This document shows, in pieces, positions 7,153-15,424 of a DNA stretch of 44,562 nucleotides. Origin of the DNA: an uncultured Ilumatobacter sp. (GTDB taxonomy: Bacteria > Actinomycetota > Acidimicrobiia > Acidimicrobiales > Ilumatobacteraceae). Made by a program: the position numbers and the translations under genes. The notes below the pieces were generated by a model, which was not told the DNA's origin, ran no database searches, and worked only from the letters and a program-made list of their open reading frames with translations. The stretch spans positions 1-44,562 of the forward strand of contig CALFRK010000115.1 in assembly GCA_937919625.1 (NCBI GenBank), in the 5' to 3' direction. How positions within the stretch are numbered: the first letter of the stretch is position 1; the number at the start of each line of letters is the position of its first letter.

Positions 7153-8389
7153 AAACCTCGCCCACGATCAACGTTCGGGCGCACCATGGCAGCGGTGGTT
7201 CGGCGCCTGCCGGATCGGCCAATACTTGTTCCCAAGCCCACTCGGCTGCGCCAAGCAACGGGCCATCGAGCCCGAGCCCAGATGGGAGCACGCCGACCTG
7301 TTGGCGAACAACGTCGAACACGCGCCGATCGAGCTCGGATGACATGGCGGCGGCGACGTACGGGAACAGCCGAGCAAACAGGCCGCCCAACACCACGACG
7401 TCGGGGTCGAAGGTGTTGATGATGCCCGCCAGCCCGAACCCGAGCCAGCGACCGTGTGCGTCCATGGCGGCCAACACGTCAGCGTCGCCGGCGGCGGCGC
7501 TGGCCAACACGTCATCGACGACGGCCCGCCCGCCGCCCGCAGCGCGTCCGACCCGGCGCAGCAACGCCTCCTCGCCGACCTCTGTTTCCCAGCAGCCCGA
7601 CGAGCCGCATCTGCATGCCAGCCCGCCCGGGTTGACAGGGATGTGGCCGACTTCGCCGGCGAATCCCGCGGCGCCTCCGAGTGGTCGGCCATCGGCGATT
7701 ACGCCGGCACCGACGCCAACCTCGCCCGAGATGTAGACGACGTCGTGCATCCCGGTTGCGACGCCGCGTCGCACCTCTGCGAGAACACCGAAATCGCCGT
7801 CGTTGGCGATCACAACGGGTAGGTCGATCGGAAGCGCCAGCCGAATCAGATCCCCGAGCGGCACGTCGTTCCAACCGATATTGGGCGCCACGACCACCGT
7901 CTTGTCGGATCGCCGCACCACACCGGCGACGGCCACCCCGACTCCGTGAACGACGACCGTGGTCGGGAGCTCGTCGAGCATCTTCGAGGTCAGATCGACG
8001 AGGTTGCGCACGGTGTCGTCGACGGGTCTGGCCTGACGTGTGCGATCGACTCTGCGATGATCGAGCACGTGCCCGCCCAGCGAGATGGCGGCGACAGCCA
8101 GCGAGTCGACGAGCACCTCCATGGCGATCGTTACATGATCGGATGTCGGCATCACGATCGGCGACGGCCGCCCTGGACTGCCGTCGGACGCAGACCGCTC
8201 TTCGTGCACAAAACCCATCTCGGTCAGCTCGCCGACCAGGGCACCGACCGCGCTGCGGGTCAGACCACTGCTGGCGACGAGGTCCGACCGCGTCGCCGCG
8301 CCACCGAGATGGAGGCTGCGCAAGATCGCCGACAGGTTGGCCTGGCGCACCGATTCACTTCTCGAACCGGCCGTCTCGTTTCGTCGCAC
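7151..8389 (-). CDS. ROK-family transcriptional repressor of the xylose genes (XylR-like)
   Basis: A 412-aa protein with an N-terminal winged helix-turn-helix (about residues 15-75, NLSAILRSLHLGGAATRSDLVASSGLTRSAVGALVGEL) and a C-terminal ROK (repressor/ORF/kinase) domain. The ROK domain shows VVIANDGDFGVLAE, GVGAGVIADGRPLGGAAGFAGEVGH and the Cys cluster CRCGSSGCWE that binds zinc in this family. The family pairs sugar sensing with DNA binding. Position between the transport and isomerase operons and the shared operators on both sides indicate control of both units and possibly of itself. The start is a GTG at 8389 with AGGAG just upstream. The downstream neighbour xylF has its own promoter region. 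Confidence 0.88.
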   Translation of the reverse strand: MRRNETAGSRSESVRQANLSAILRSLHLGGAATRSDLVASSGLTRSAVGALVGELTEMGFVHEERSASDGSPGRPSPIVMPTSDHVTIAMEVLVDSLAVAAISLGGHVLDHRRVDRTRQARPVDDTVRNLVDLTSKMLDELPTTVVVHGVGVAVAGVVRRSDKTVVVAPNIGWNDVPLGDLIRLALPIDLPVVIANDGDFGVLAEVRRGVATGMHDVVYISGEVGVGAGVIADGRPLGGAAGFAGEVGHIPVNPGGLACRCGSSGCWETEVGEEALLRRVGRAAGGGRAVVDDVLASAAAGDADVLAAMDAHGRWLGFGLAGIINTFDPDVVVLGGLFARLFPYVAAAMSSELDRRVFDVVRQQVGVLPSGLGLDGPLLGAAEWAWEQVLADPAGAEPPLPWCARTLIVGEV

Positions 8390-8463
8390 TTGTCTCCTCT
8401 CGGCCGTGTTCGTCGTTTTGGTGTGACCGGATCGGGCTGCGTGACCTGATCCAGATCTTGTCC

Positions 8464-8511
8464 AACATTTGCTCTATCCAGCGAGAAACATTTGTTGTAG
8501 CCTGCGACAAA
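8464..8511. promoter_or_regulatory. Double ROK operator upstream of xylA
   Basis: This 48-bp module aligns without gaps to 7086-7133. The right-hand site (8491-8511, TTTGTTG-N7-CGACAAA) is identical over all 21 bp, including the spacer, to site 2 near xylF. The left-hand site (8468-8488, TTTGCTC-N7-CGAGAAA) is degenerate. Centres are again 23 bp apart, and the module ends 100 bp before xylA. It also lies upstream of the divergent ROK gene, consistent with autoregulation. Confidence 0.78.
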
Positions 8512-8611
8512 CCAGGCCGCTTGTCAACTTGTGACAGTTCCCGATCCGTCGTCGGTCCCAAAATGCCGAGCAAACGTTCCGGTTCATGAACCAGAAATCG
8601 AGGAGTAAGCC

Positions 8612-9937
8612 ATGACCGACACATTCTTTGCCAGCGTCGACACGATCCGATACGAGGGTCCCGACAGCGACAATCCGTTGGCATTCCGCTGGTATGACGC
8701 CGACCGCTTGGTTGCGGGTCGCAACATGCGCGATCACCTCCGATTCGCCTCGTGCTATTGGCATAGTTTCGACTCGGGTGGTTCAGATATTTTCGGCGCT
8801 GACACGTTTGATCGGCCCTGGTTGGGTGCTGGTGATCCGATCGAAAACGCAGAGGCCAAGATGGCGGCTGCCTTTGAGTTCTTCGAGAAGCTGACGGTCC
8901 CGTTTTGGTGTTTCCATGATCTCGACATCGCCCCGGAGGGCCATTCCTTCAAGGACACGGCAGCCAACATCGATCACATGATCGACCTTGCGGCCGAATA
9001 CCAGGAGCGCACGGGCGTCCGGTTGTTGTGGGGCACAGCGCGATTGTTCGGACATCCACGGTACATGGCGGGCGGTGCCACCAATCCTGACCCCGAGGTG
9101 TTCGCCTACGGCGCGGCACAGGTGGCGCACTGCATGAATGCCACCCATCGCTTGGGTGGTCAGAACTATGTCTTGTGGGGTGGACGCGAGGGATACGACA
9201 CGCTGCTCAACACCGACATGAAGCGTGAACTCGACCAGCTCGGCAGGTTCCTCAATATGGTCGTCGAACACAAGCATGCGATCGGGTTCAAGGGTGCGAT
9301 CCTGCTCGAGCCGAAGCCCTTCGAGCCGACCAAACATCAGTACGACTACGACGTCGCTGCGGTGCACGCCTTCTTGCAGAAGTATGGGCTCGAGCACGAG
9401 ATCAAGGTCAACATCGAGGTCAACCACGCCACGCTCGCCGGGCACGACTTTGCCCATGAGATCGCGGCCGCCTCAGCCGCGGGGATCTTCGGGTCGATCG
9501 ACGCCAACGCTGGCGACGATCGGCTCGGCTGGGATCTCGACCGTTTTCCGGTGTCGGTCGAGCAGATGACGCTCGGCATGCTCGAGATCCTCCGCGCCGG
9601 TGGCTTGACGACTGGCGGCCTCAACTTCGACGCCAAGCTGCGTCGCCAGTCGACAACTCGCGATGATCTGTTTCACGCCCATATTGGCGGGATGGACACG
9701 ATGGCGCGCTCGCTACTGGCAGCCGCCAGCATCATCGAGACCGGCGAGCTCGATCGGTTCCGCGACGAACGCTATGCCGATTGGAACGAACCGCTCGGCA
9801 CAAGCATTCTCGCCGGTGACCACACGCTGGCGGGGCTGCACGAGCGGGCGTTCGGGGCGCCTGAGCCGGTAGAGACCTCTGGCCGCCAAGAGATGCTAGA
9901 GAACCTCGTCGCCCGCCACATCGAGCGGGTGAAGTAA
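8612..9937 (+). CDS. xylA: D-xylose isomerase, class II
   Basis: A 441-aa cytoplasmic TIM-barrel enzyme converting D-xylose to D-xylulose with two divalent metals. The length and motifs match class II (E. coli-like, 440 aa) rather than the shorter Streptomyces class I. Visible residues, each one position after the E. coli number, are catalytic His 102 and Asp 105 ([11 protein letters not shown]), metal ligands Glu 233, Glu 269, His 272, Asp 297, Asp 308, Asp 310 and Asp 340, and the class motif [14 protein letters not shown]. Both metal sites look complete. An AGGAG ribosome-binding site lies before the ATG. Its stop overlaps the xylB start (TAATG). It is controlled by the double operator 100 bp upstream. 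Confidence 0.97.
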   Translation: MTDTFFASVDTIRYEGPDSDNPLAFRWYDADRLVAGRNMRDHLRFASCYWHSFDSGGSDIFGADTFDRPWLGAGDPIENAEAKMAAAFEFFEKLTVPFWCFHDLDIAPEGHSFKDTAANIDHMIDLAAEYQERTGVRLLWGTARLFGHPRYMAGGATNPDPEVFAYGAAQVAHCMNATHRLGGQNYVLWGGREGYDTLLNTDMKRELDQLGRFLNMVVEHKHAIGFKGAILLEPKPFEPTKHQYDYDVAAVHAFLQKYGLEHEIKVNIEVNHATLAGHDFAHEIAAASAAGIFGSIDANAGDDRLGWDLDRFPVSVEQMTLGMLEILRAGGLTTGGLNFDAKLRRQSTTRDDLFHAHIGGMDTMARSLLAAASIIETGELDRFRDERYADWNEPLGTSILAGDHTLAGLHERAFGAPEPVETSGRQEMLENLVARHIERVK

Positions 9938-11367
9938 TGCCGCTCGTGCTCGGCGTCGATTCGTCGACGCAGTCGACGAAGGTCGAAGCACGTGACATCG
10001 CGACCGGCAAGGTCGTCATCCGTGGCAACGCCGCCCACCCCCCGACCACGCCGCCACGGTCCGAACAGGACCCGGTGGCGTGGTGGGCGGCGTTGACCGA
10101 GGCGATCGCCCAACTCGGAGAGCACCGCTCGGACGTGGTGGCGATCTCAGTGGCCGGACAGCAACACGGACTCGTATTGCTTGACGCCGCCGGTGACGCG
10201 CTGCGACCCGCCAAGTTGTGGAACGACACGACCTCGGCACCCCAAGCCGATCGGCTGGTCGAGGCATTCGGTGCCGAACGTTGGGCTACAGCGATCGGCA
10301 GTGTGCCGGTGGCGGCGTTCACGATCACGAAGCTGGCATGGGTTGCCGAGCATGAACCCGAGCTGCTCGACCGGGTGGCCCACGTCATGCTGCCCCACGA
10401 CTACATCACGTGGCGCCTCACGGGTCAGCACGTGACCGACCGCGGCGACGCCAGCGGGAGTGGCTGGTTCGATCCGACCGGCGACAAGGTGATCGCCGAT
10501 CTGCTCGGCGCCGCCGTCGGTGGCGATGGCACGACTTGGCTCGATCGAGTCCCTCGTGTGCTCGGCCCGAACGAGGCGGCAGGCACGATCACCGCCGAAG
10601 CGGCTGCGTCGCTCGGCCTGCCTGCCGACCTGCTGGTCGGGCCTGGCAGCGGCGACAACATGGGTGCCGCCCTCGGCTTGGGCCTCCGGGCTGGTGACGT
10701 CGCGGTCTCACTCGGAACTTCCGGCACGGTGTTTGCCGTGTCCGACACCGCCACCCACGATCCGTCGGGGGCCGTGGCCGGATTCGCCAGCGCCAGCGGC
10801 GAGTTCCTCCCGTTGGTGTGCACGCTCAACGCCACCAAGGTCACCGACACCGTCGCCCGATGGCTCGGTACCGACCCGCCCGGCCTGGCCGAGTTGGCAC
10901 TGACCGCCGTCGAAGACCCGGGCTCGGCCCTGCTGGTGCCCTACTTCGACGGCGAACGAACCCCCAACCTGCCAGATGCAACGGGCACGTTTGCCGGCCT
11001 CACCAACACCACGACCAGAGCCCAACTGGCTCTTGCCGCCCACGACGGTGTGTTGTGTGGCCTGCTCAACGGCGTCGACGCGCTGCGTCAGGTCGGTGCA
11101 ACGATCGGTGGGCGGGTGTTTTTGATCGGCGGCGGCTCGCGCTCGGTTGCCTACCGGCAGCGCTGCGCCGACCTGCTCGGCCAAACGATCACGGTCCCCG
11201 ACTCCGACGAAACCGTGGCAGCCGGCGCCGCCGTCCAAGCCGCCGCCATCACGAACGGGGAACCGCTCGGCGTGATCTCCCAACGCTGGCAACTCGGCGT
11301 CGGCACCGATGTCACACCGCAGTCCGATGGTTCAGCGATCCGCCAGCGCTACGCCACGCTGAGTTGA
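9937..11367 (+). CDS. xylB: Xylulokinase
   Basis: A 476-aa FGGY-family kinase that phosphorylates D-xylulose to xylulose 5-phosphate for the pentose phosphate pathway. It shows the N-terminal phosphate loop LGVDSSTQSTK (residues 4-14), the substrate motif VAGQQHGLVLLD (about 71-82), GPGSGDNMGAALGLG with the likely catalytic Asp (around 234), and the C-terminal ATP-site stretch VFLIGGGSRSVAYRQRCADLLGQ. The length is usual for XylB. The ATG overlaps the xylA stop by one base, so the two genes are translationally coupled and give a complete two-step pathway from xylose. Confidence 0.96.
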   Translation: MPLVLGVDSSTQSTKVEARDIATGKVVIRGNAAHPPTTPPRSEQDPVAWWAALTEAIAQLGEHRSDVVAISVAGQQHGLVLLDAAGDALRPAKLWNDTTSAPQADRLVEAFGAERWATAIGSVPVAAFTITKLAWVAEHEPELLDRVAHVMLPHDYITWRLTGQHVTDRGDASGSGWFDPTGDKVIADLLGAAVGGDGTTWLDRVPRVLGPNEAAGTITAEAAASLGLPADLLVGPGSGDNMGAALGLGLRAGDVAVSLGTSGTVFAVSDTATHDPSGAVAGFASASGEFLPLVCTLNATKVTDTVARWLGTDPPGLAELALTAVEDPGSALLVPYFDGERTPNLPDATGTFAGLTNTTTRAQLALAAHDGVLCGLLNGVDALRQVGATIGGRVFLIGGGSRSVAYRQRCADLLGQTITVPDSDETVAAGAAVQAAAITNGEPLGVISQRWQLGVGTDVTPQSDGSAIRQRYATLS

Positions 11368-11486
11368 CGTTATGCGGCCAGCTCGGTCGCGCCGCCGAGT
11401 ATCAACCAGGCAGGACATCTCGCGGGCGTAGTCTGATTTGCAGTCGGTGATCGGTGATCACCGTTCCACTGAGGAGGATGTTGCCC

Positions 11487-12068
11487 ATGGACTACCCAGC
11501 ACAACTCGAGGTACAGACACCTGACAAGGTCGCCAACTGGCGACCGTTGGTGCATTGGCTTATGGCCATTCCGCACTTCATCGTGATGTACGTCTTGATG
11601 ATCGTGGCCGAGGTCGTTGCCCTGATCTCGTGGTTCGCGATTCTGTTCACCGGCAAGCTGCCAGAAGGGCTGGCGAACTTCAGTTGCATGGCACTCCGCT
11701 ATCAGATGCGCGTCTCGGCGTTCGTCGGATTCCTGCACGAGGAGTACCCACCGTTCGAATTCGCGACCACACCAGCCGACCCGGGCGGCACACCCGTCAC
11801 GGTCGACTTCGTGCCGGCGCTCGGCGGCCGCAACCGGCTCACGTGTGCGCTCCGCATCATCTGGCTCATCCCGGCCGCGATCGTGACCATGATCATTTTC
11901 CTCATCGCGGAGGTCTGCTGGTTGATCGCCTTCTTCGCCGTGCTGTTCACCGGCAAGTGGCCCTCAGGGCTGCACGCCTGGGCGATGAAGGGCCTGCGCG
12001 CCTCACTGCGGCTCAGCGCCTACGCCTTCTTGTTGACCGACGAGTACCCACCGATGAGCTTCGACTGA
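11487..12068 (+). CDS. DUF4389-family membrane protein
   Basis: A 193-aa protein with two similar halves, each containing a long hydrophobic stretch (PHFIVMYVLMIVAEVVALISW and a second around IIWLIPAAIVTMIIFLIAEVCW) followed by AILFTGKLPEGL or AVLFTGKWPSGL and ending in EEYPPF or DEYPPM. This internal duplication and the TGK-P-GL motif are typical of DUF4389, which is common in Actinobacteria and has no established function. The ATG at 11487 has an AGGAGG sequence nine bases upstream; an ATG at 11478 would touch it. A TANNNT box (TAGTCT) sits about 55 bp upstream. It is convergent with the next gene across a strong hairpin. Confidence 0.8.
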   Translation: MDYPAQLEVQTPDKVANWRPLVHWLMAIPHFIVMYVLMIVAEVVALISWFAILFTGKLPEGLANFSCMALRYQMRVSAFVGFLHEEYPPFEFATTPADPGGTPVTVDFVPALGGRNRLTCALRIIWLIPAAIVTMIIFLIAEVCWLIAFFAVLFTGKWPSGLHAWAMKGLRASLRLSAYAFLLTDEYPPMSFD

Positions 12069-12072
12069 TCCC

Positions 12073-12105
12073 AGTTGGGAGTTGTGCCAGGCACAACTCC
12101 CAACT
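12073..12105. terminator. 15-bp perfect hairpin between convergent genes
   Basis: AGTTGGGAGTTGTGC (12073-12087) pairs with GCACAACTCCCAACT (12091-12105) around a 3-nt loop. It starts four bases after the DUF4389 stop. No T-run follows on either strand. The core GTGCCAGGCAC resembles the palindrome at 14894-14904. Confidence 0.7.
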
Positions 12106-12130
12106 CCCACTCCCGAACTCGAGCGCCTGG

Positions 12131-12457
12131 TCAGGCACCGATCAGTTGATGCTGGGCGAGAACTACCCGACCGTCGTGGTGGATCCACGCCACCGGTTGA
12201 CCGGCATCTGCCAGCGAAAGCAGGCGGTGGCCGTCAGAGTTGGTGCCGGCGGTCAGCCCGCGGGGTGCGATCAGCAGGCAACCACGGATCTGATCGAGAT
12301 CGAGTGGGGGCAACACCCCGAGTTCGATCAGGGCGGCGTCGAGTTCACGGTCGGTTTGTGTTGCTGCTTGCACGAGGCGTTGCAGGGCACTTGGAGTGGC
12401 GGGGCGAAGCACACTTCTGTATCGGCATCGTCGCCAGCTGCTTGAGCCTCCGAGCAT
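12131..12457 (-). CDS. Small hypothetical protein, 108 aa
   Basis: The family is not recognised. A 108-aa frame begins MLGGSSSWRRCRY and has a coherent C-terminal half (PPLDLDQIRGCLLIAPRGLT, LLSLADAGQPVAWIHHDGRVV). Third-position GC is roughly two thirds by hand count, as expected for a gene here. GGAG lies five bases before the ATG. It follows the FeS oxidoreductase on the same strand with a 29-bp gap and may share its transcript. It fills what would otherwise be an empty stretch of about 400 bases. The reading frame is also open far upstream inside the oxidoreductase gene, so the start is a judgement. Confidence 0.5.
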   Translation of the reverse strand: MLGGSSSWRRCRYRSVLRPATPSALQRLVQAATQTDRELDAALIELGVLPPLDLDQIRGCLLIAPRGLTAGTNSDGHRLLSLADAGQPVAWIHHDGRVVLAQHQLIGA

Positions 12458-12486
12458 GGTTGCTCCGAACGTTGGCCAGTGCTCGG

Positions 12487-14823
12487 TCAGCTCTCGGTCT
12501 GTTCGTCGGCTGATGACGGGGCCGCTGCATTGGCCGTGCTGCCGTGTCCGGCGAAACCTGGCATGCGCAGCGGCGTCTCGAGGGCAACGTTGAGCGGCGT
12601 GGCGGCGTTCCCGCTGTTGGCCTCGCCGGCCTCGATCGCGTCGAGCAGATGGATCGCCAGGTCGGCCACCTTGACCTCGGTCTCTTCCTTGCCGGCCGCC
12701 TTCACGCCGTCGTCGAGCATGATGTAACAGAACGGACAGGCGGTGGCGACGCGAGTGGCGCCGGTTGAGATCGCCTCGAGCGCACGCTCGTCGTTGACCT
12801 TGGTGCCGATCGATTCTTCCATCCACATCCGGGCGCCACCAGCGCCGCAGCACATGCCCTTGGTGCCGTTGCGGGGCATTTCGACGATCTCGATGCCCTT
12901 GATCGACCCGACCACCTTGCGGGGCGCCACGTACACGTCGTTGTGGCGCCCGAGGTAGCACGAGTCGTGGTAGGTGATCCGCTCTTCGAGCGTGGCCTGG
13001 CTGACGTCGAGCTGACCCGAATCGATCAGCGACTCGAGCAACTGTGTGTGGTGCAGGACCTCGTAGTTGCCGCCGAGCTGCGGGTACTCGTTCATCAACG
13101 TGTTGAAGCAGTGCGGGCACTGGGTGATGATCTTTTTGACGCCCATCCCGTCGAGCATCTCGATGTTGGGCATGGCGAGCATCTGGAACAGGTACTCGTT
13201 GCCCGAGCGGCGAGCCGAGTCGCCGGTGCACATCTCGCTCGGGCCGAGGATGGCGACGTCGATGCCCGCCCGGGTGAGCAGCTTGGCCATCGCCTGCGTG
13301 ACCTTCTTGTTCTTGTCGTCGAACGAGCCGGCACAGCCGACCCAGTACAGGTACTCGGCTTCGAACGGCTGGCCCGGATCTACGACCTGCACGTTGGCGA
13401 GGTCGTTGGCCCAGTCGCCGCGCTCGCCCTGGTTCATGCCCCACGGGTTGCCCTGGTTCTCCATCGCCCGGTAGGCGTTGCCCAACTCGGCCGGGAAGTT
13501 CGACTCCATCAGCGACAGGTAACGCCGCATGTCGAGGATCTTGTCGAGGATCTCGATGTTGACCGGGCAGATCTCGTCGCACGCCTTGCAGCTGGTGCAC
13601 GCCCAGATCTCGTCGGGGGTGATCCGCTCGAACAGGCTGTTGGCGCCGATCGTGATCTCGGCGTCGGTACCGATCGGCGGGCTGACCTGCGGGTTGCCCG
13701 TAGCAGCCATAACTTCGCCGATCTTGAGCACGATCTCGCGAGGGTCGAGCGGCTTGCCGGTGGCGTGCGCGGGGCACACGCTGGTACAGCGGCCGCACAT
13801 CGTGCAGGCGTCGGTGTCGAGTAGCTGTTTCCAGGTGAAGTCTTCCACCACCGAGGCACCGAACGACTCGAGCTCGGTCTCCATCAGGTTTGGCATCGGC
13901 TTCATGGCGCCCTTTGGGCGGTTCTTGTCGCGCAGGTACATATTGAGCGGCGACGTGAATACGTGGCGCAGCATGGTCATCGGAAGGATCGCCAAAAACA
14001 CGATGAAGGCGATCACGTGGGCAATCCACGACCACTGGTGCCAGGTCTCGAGTGCACTGACCGACAGACCGTCGACGGCCTGCGCCAGCGGGTATCCGAT
14101 GAAGCTGTACTTCTCGTAGCTCGGGGTGCCGTCGAGGGCGATCCGAAACATCTCGCTGGTGAACCCGGTGACACCGATCACGAAGAACGTGCCAAGGATC
14201 ACAGCGTGTTCGGGCTTCGACTTGATGCGGATCCGGTACGGCCGCTGGATGTAACGCCGCACGATCGCCCACACGATGCCGATCACGAAAACGAGGCCTG
14301 CCGCGTCGCCGACGAATGCATACGCCTGATAGGTGCGACCGTGCAGGAACTTGAGTTCTTCGGGCAACTGGTGATCGACCTCGAGAATCGTCGTGACGCC
14401 CATCAGCACCAGGAAGCCGAAGTAAATCATCGAGTGCATCAGACCGGCGGCCGAGTCGCGCAGCAGCGTCTGCATATAGACGCCTGAGCGGAAGTCGCCC
14501 GCCCGCTTCTTGGCATTCTTGGCGGTGGTGCGGCGCTGGGCCGGGGCGCCGCGCTCCCAGTTTTTCATGCGGCTCGAGAATTGGAACGCGCCCCACACCA
14601 GCAGTACAGGGATGACGGTGTAGAACGCCACCTTCAGTGGGCCCGGGATGTTTCCGAACACCTCGCGGTGGATGTCGTTCTCATTGTGCCATCCGGTGAT
14701 CAACGGAACGATGCCCGAGAGCGCCGTGAAGACGGCGATTCCGACGCCCAATCCGAGCGCGAGATGGTGTGGTTTGATGCGCTTGGAAGCGGGCGCGTCA
14801 GTGGTTTCGGCGTGCGTGCTCAT
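12487..14823 (-). CDS. Membrane-bound FeS oxidoreductase with CCG domains (heterodisulfide reductase-like)
   Basis: A 778-aa electron-transfer protein. The N-terminal part holds about six membrane segments (roughly 20-43, 62-82, 127-148, 167-190, 206-226, 263-286) with histidines that could bind heme, as in NarI/HdrE-like subunits. Next come two 4Fe-4S motifs, CTMCGRCTSVCP (340-351) and CTSCKACDEICP (409-420). Two CCG domains follow: C497, C532, C569xxC572 and C622, C658-C659, C696xxC699. The layout matches the HdrD/GlpC-like 'FeS-binding reductase' found across Actinobacteria, for example mycobacterial Rv0338c. It probably passes electrons to or from the quinone pool; the partner is unknown. 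A TAGTTT box lies nine bases before the ATG. Confidence 0.88.
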   Translation of the reverse strand: MSTHAETTDAPASKRIKPHHLALGLGVGIAVFTALSGIVPLITGWHNENDIHREVFGNIPGPLKVAFYTVIPVLLVWGAFQFSSRMKNWERGAPAQRRTTAKNAKKRAGDFRSGVYMQTLLRDSAAGLMHSMIYFGFLVLMGVTTILEVDHQLPEELKFLHGRTYQAYAFVGDAAGLVFVIGIVWAIVRRYIQRPYRIRIKSKPEHAVILGTFFVIGVTGFTSEMFRIALDGTPSYEKYSFIGYPLAQAVDGLSVSALETWHQWSWIAHVIAFIVFLAILPMTMLRHVFTSPLNMYLRDKNRPKGAMKPMPNLMETELESFGASVVEDFTWKQLLDTDACTMCGRCTSVCPAHATGKPLDPREIVLKIGEVMAATGNPQVSPPIGTDAEITIGANSLFERITPDEIWACTSCKACDEICPVNIEILDKILDMRRYLSLMESNFPAELGNAYRAMENQGNPWGMNQGERGDWANDLANVQVVDPGQPFEAEYLYWVGCAGSFDDKNKKVTQAMAKLLTRAGIDVAILGPSEMCTGDSARRSGNEYLFQMLAMPNIEMLDGMGVKKIITQCPHCFNTLMNEYPQLGGNYEVLHHTQLLESLIDSGQLDVSQATLEERITYHDSCYLGRHNDVYVAPRKVVGSIKGIEIVEMPRNGTKGMCCGAGGARMWMEESIGTKVNDERALEAISTGATRVATACPFCYIMLDDGVKAAGKEETEVKVADLAIHLLDAIEAGEANSGNAATPLNVALETPLRMPGFAGHGSTANAAAPSSADEQTES

Positions 14824-14883
14824 GCGGGCAACAAACTAGTCCGCAACCGCCCCGCGACTCACGTTCGCTGGCCGTCTTCGTGA

Positions 14884-14914
14884 GTTACTCGAGGTGCCTG
14901 GCACCTGGAGTAAC
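14884..14914. terminator. Long hairpin after the cyclic-nucleotide-fold gene
   Basis: GTTACTCGAGGTGCC (14884-14898) and GGCACCTGGAGTAAC (14900-14914) form a 31-bp near-palindrome with one mismatch. It lies downstream of the minus-strand gene ending at 14947 and upstream of the oxidoreductase start, so it may separate the two units. Half of it is repeated next door: TGGCACCTGGAGTAACGC (14899-14916) recurs with one change at 14918-14935. Confidence 0.6.
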
Positions 14915-14946
14915 GCTTGGCACCTGGGGTAACGCCGCGAGATGGG

Positions 14947-15372
14947 TCAGCCAAAGTATTGGCGGTCGAGATTACGGATGTAGCCGGCCAGCGTGTTGAG
15001 CAGCTTGAGGGCGATCCCCGGCTGGTCTTCGAGCACCTTGCGGAAGTGACGCTGGTCGAGCACGAACAGGGTGCAGTCTCCCTCGCAGATGGCGGTGGCG
15101 GTGCGTGGGCCGTGGTCGAGCAGCGAGAGCTCACCGACGACACTGCCTTCTCCGAGGGTGGCGATCTTGCGGCCATTGCGGCGAACACCGATGCTGCCCG
15201 AGAGGATCACGAAGGCCTCGCGTCCCATCTGGCCCTGATCGACGATCGTCGTGCCGTCGGTCATCTTGATCACGTCGCCGGCTTTTGCGATGTGCTGCAA
15301 ATCGCGCTTGGTCAATCCGGCAAGCAGGTTGACCTTCTGGAGATTCTCGATCTGAACCGACTTCGATGCCAT
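14947..15372 (-). CDS. Cyclic nucleotide-binding-fold protein (Crp-like sensor domain only)
   Basis: A 141-aa protein made almost entirely of a CAP_ED beta-barrel: NLLAGLTKRDLQHIAKAGDV, GREAFVILSGSIGVRRNGRKIATLGEGSVVGELSLLDHGPRTATAICEGDCTLFVLD. The phosphate-binding cassette region (GELSLLDHGPRTATA, about 80-95) is close to the cAMP-binding pattern GExxLL...RxA. There is no DNA-binding helix-turn-helix, so it is not a complete Crp regulator; it could sense a nucleotide and act on a partner protein. A TACTCT box six bases before the ATG suggests a leaderless transcript. Confidence 0.82.
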   Translation of the reverse strand: MASKSVQIENLQKVNLLAGLTKRDLQHIAKAGDVIKMTDGTTIVDQGQMGREAFVILSGSIGVRRNGRKIATLGEGSVVGELSLLDHGPRTATAICEGDCTLFVLDQRHFRKVLEDQPGIALKLLNTLAGYIRNLDRQYFG

Positions 15373-15378
15373 GCCGGA

Positions 15379-15384
15379 AGAGTA
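15379..15384 (-). promoter_or_regulatory. -10 box TACTCT of the cyclic-nucleotide-fold gene (leaderless)
   Basis: TACTCT lies 6 nt before the ATG at 15372. There is no Shine-Dalgarno sequence. Confidence 0.5.
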
Positions 15385-15424
15385 GCCGCGACCGGTAAAC
15401 CCGCGATAGCGGATCGGCCCTGTA

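Noticed and set aside
8581-8592. GGTTCATGAACC palindrome just before the xylA ribosome-binding site
   Set aside because: It is short, does not match the ROK operator form, and is not repeated upstream of xylF.
11368-11470. CGGTGATCACCG palindrome before the DUF4389 gene
   Set aside because: A 12-bp palindrome around GATC is easily found by chance at this base composition.
12458-14596. Long minus-strand frame overlapping the FeS oxidoreductase
   Set aside because: It is out of frame with a clearly real gene and Arg/Pro-rich; only its 3' end after 12457 looks like a genuine small gene.
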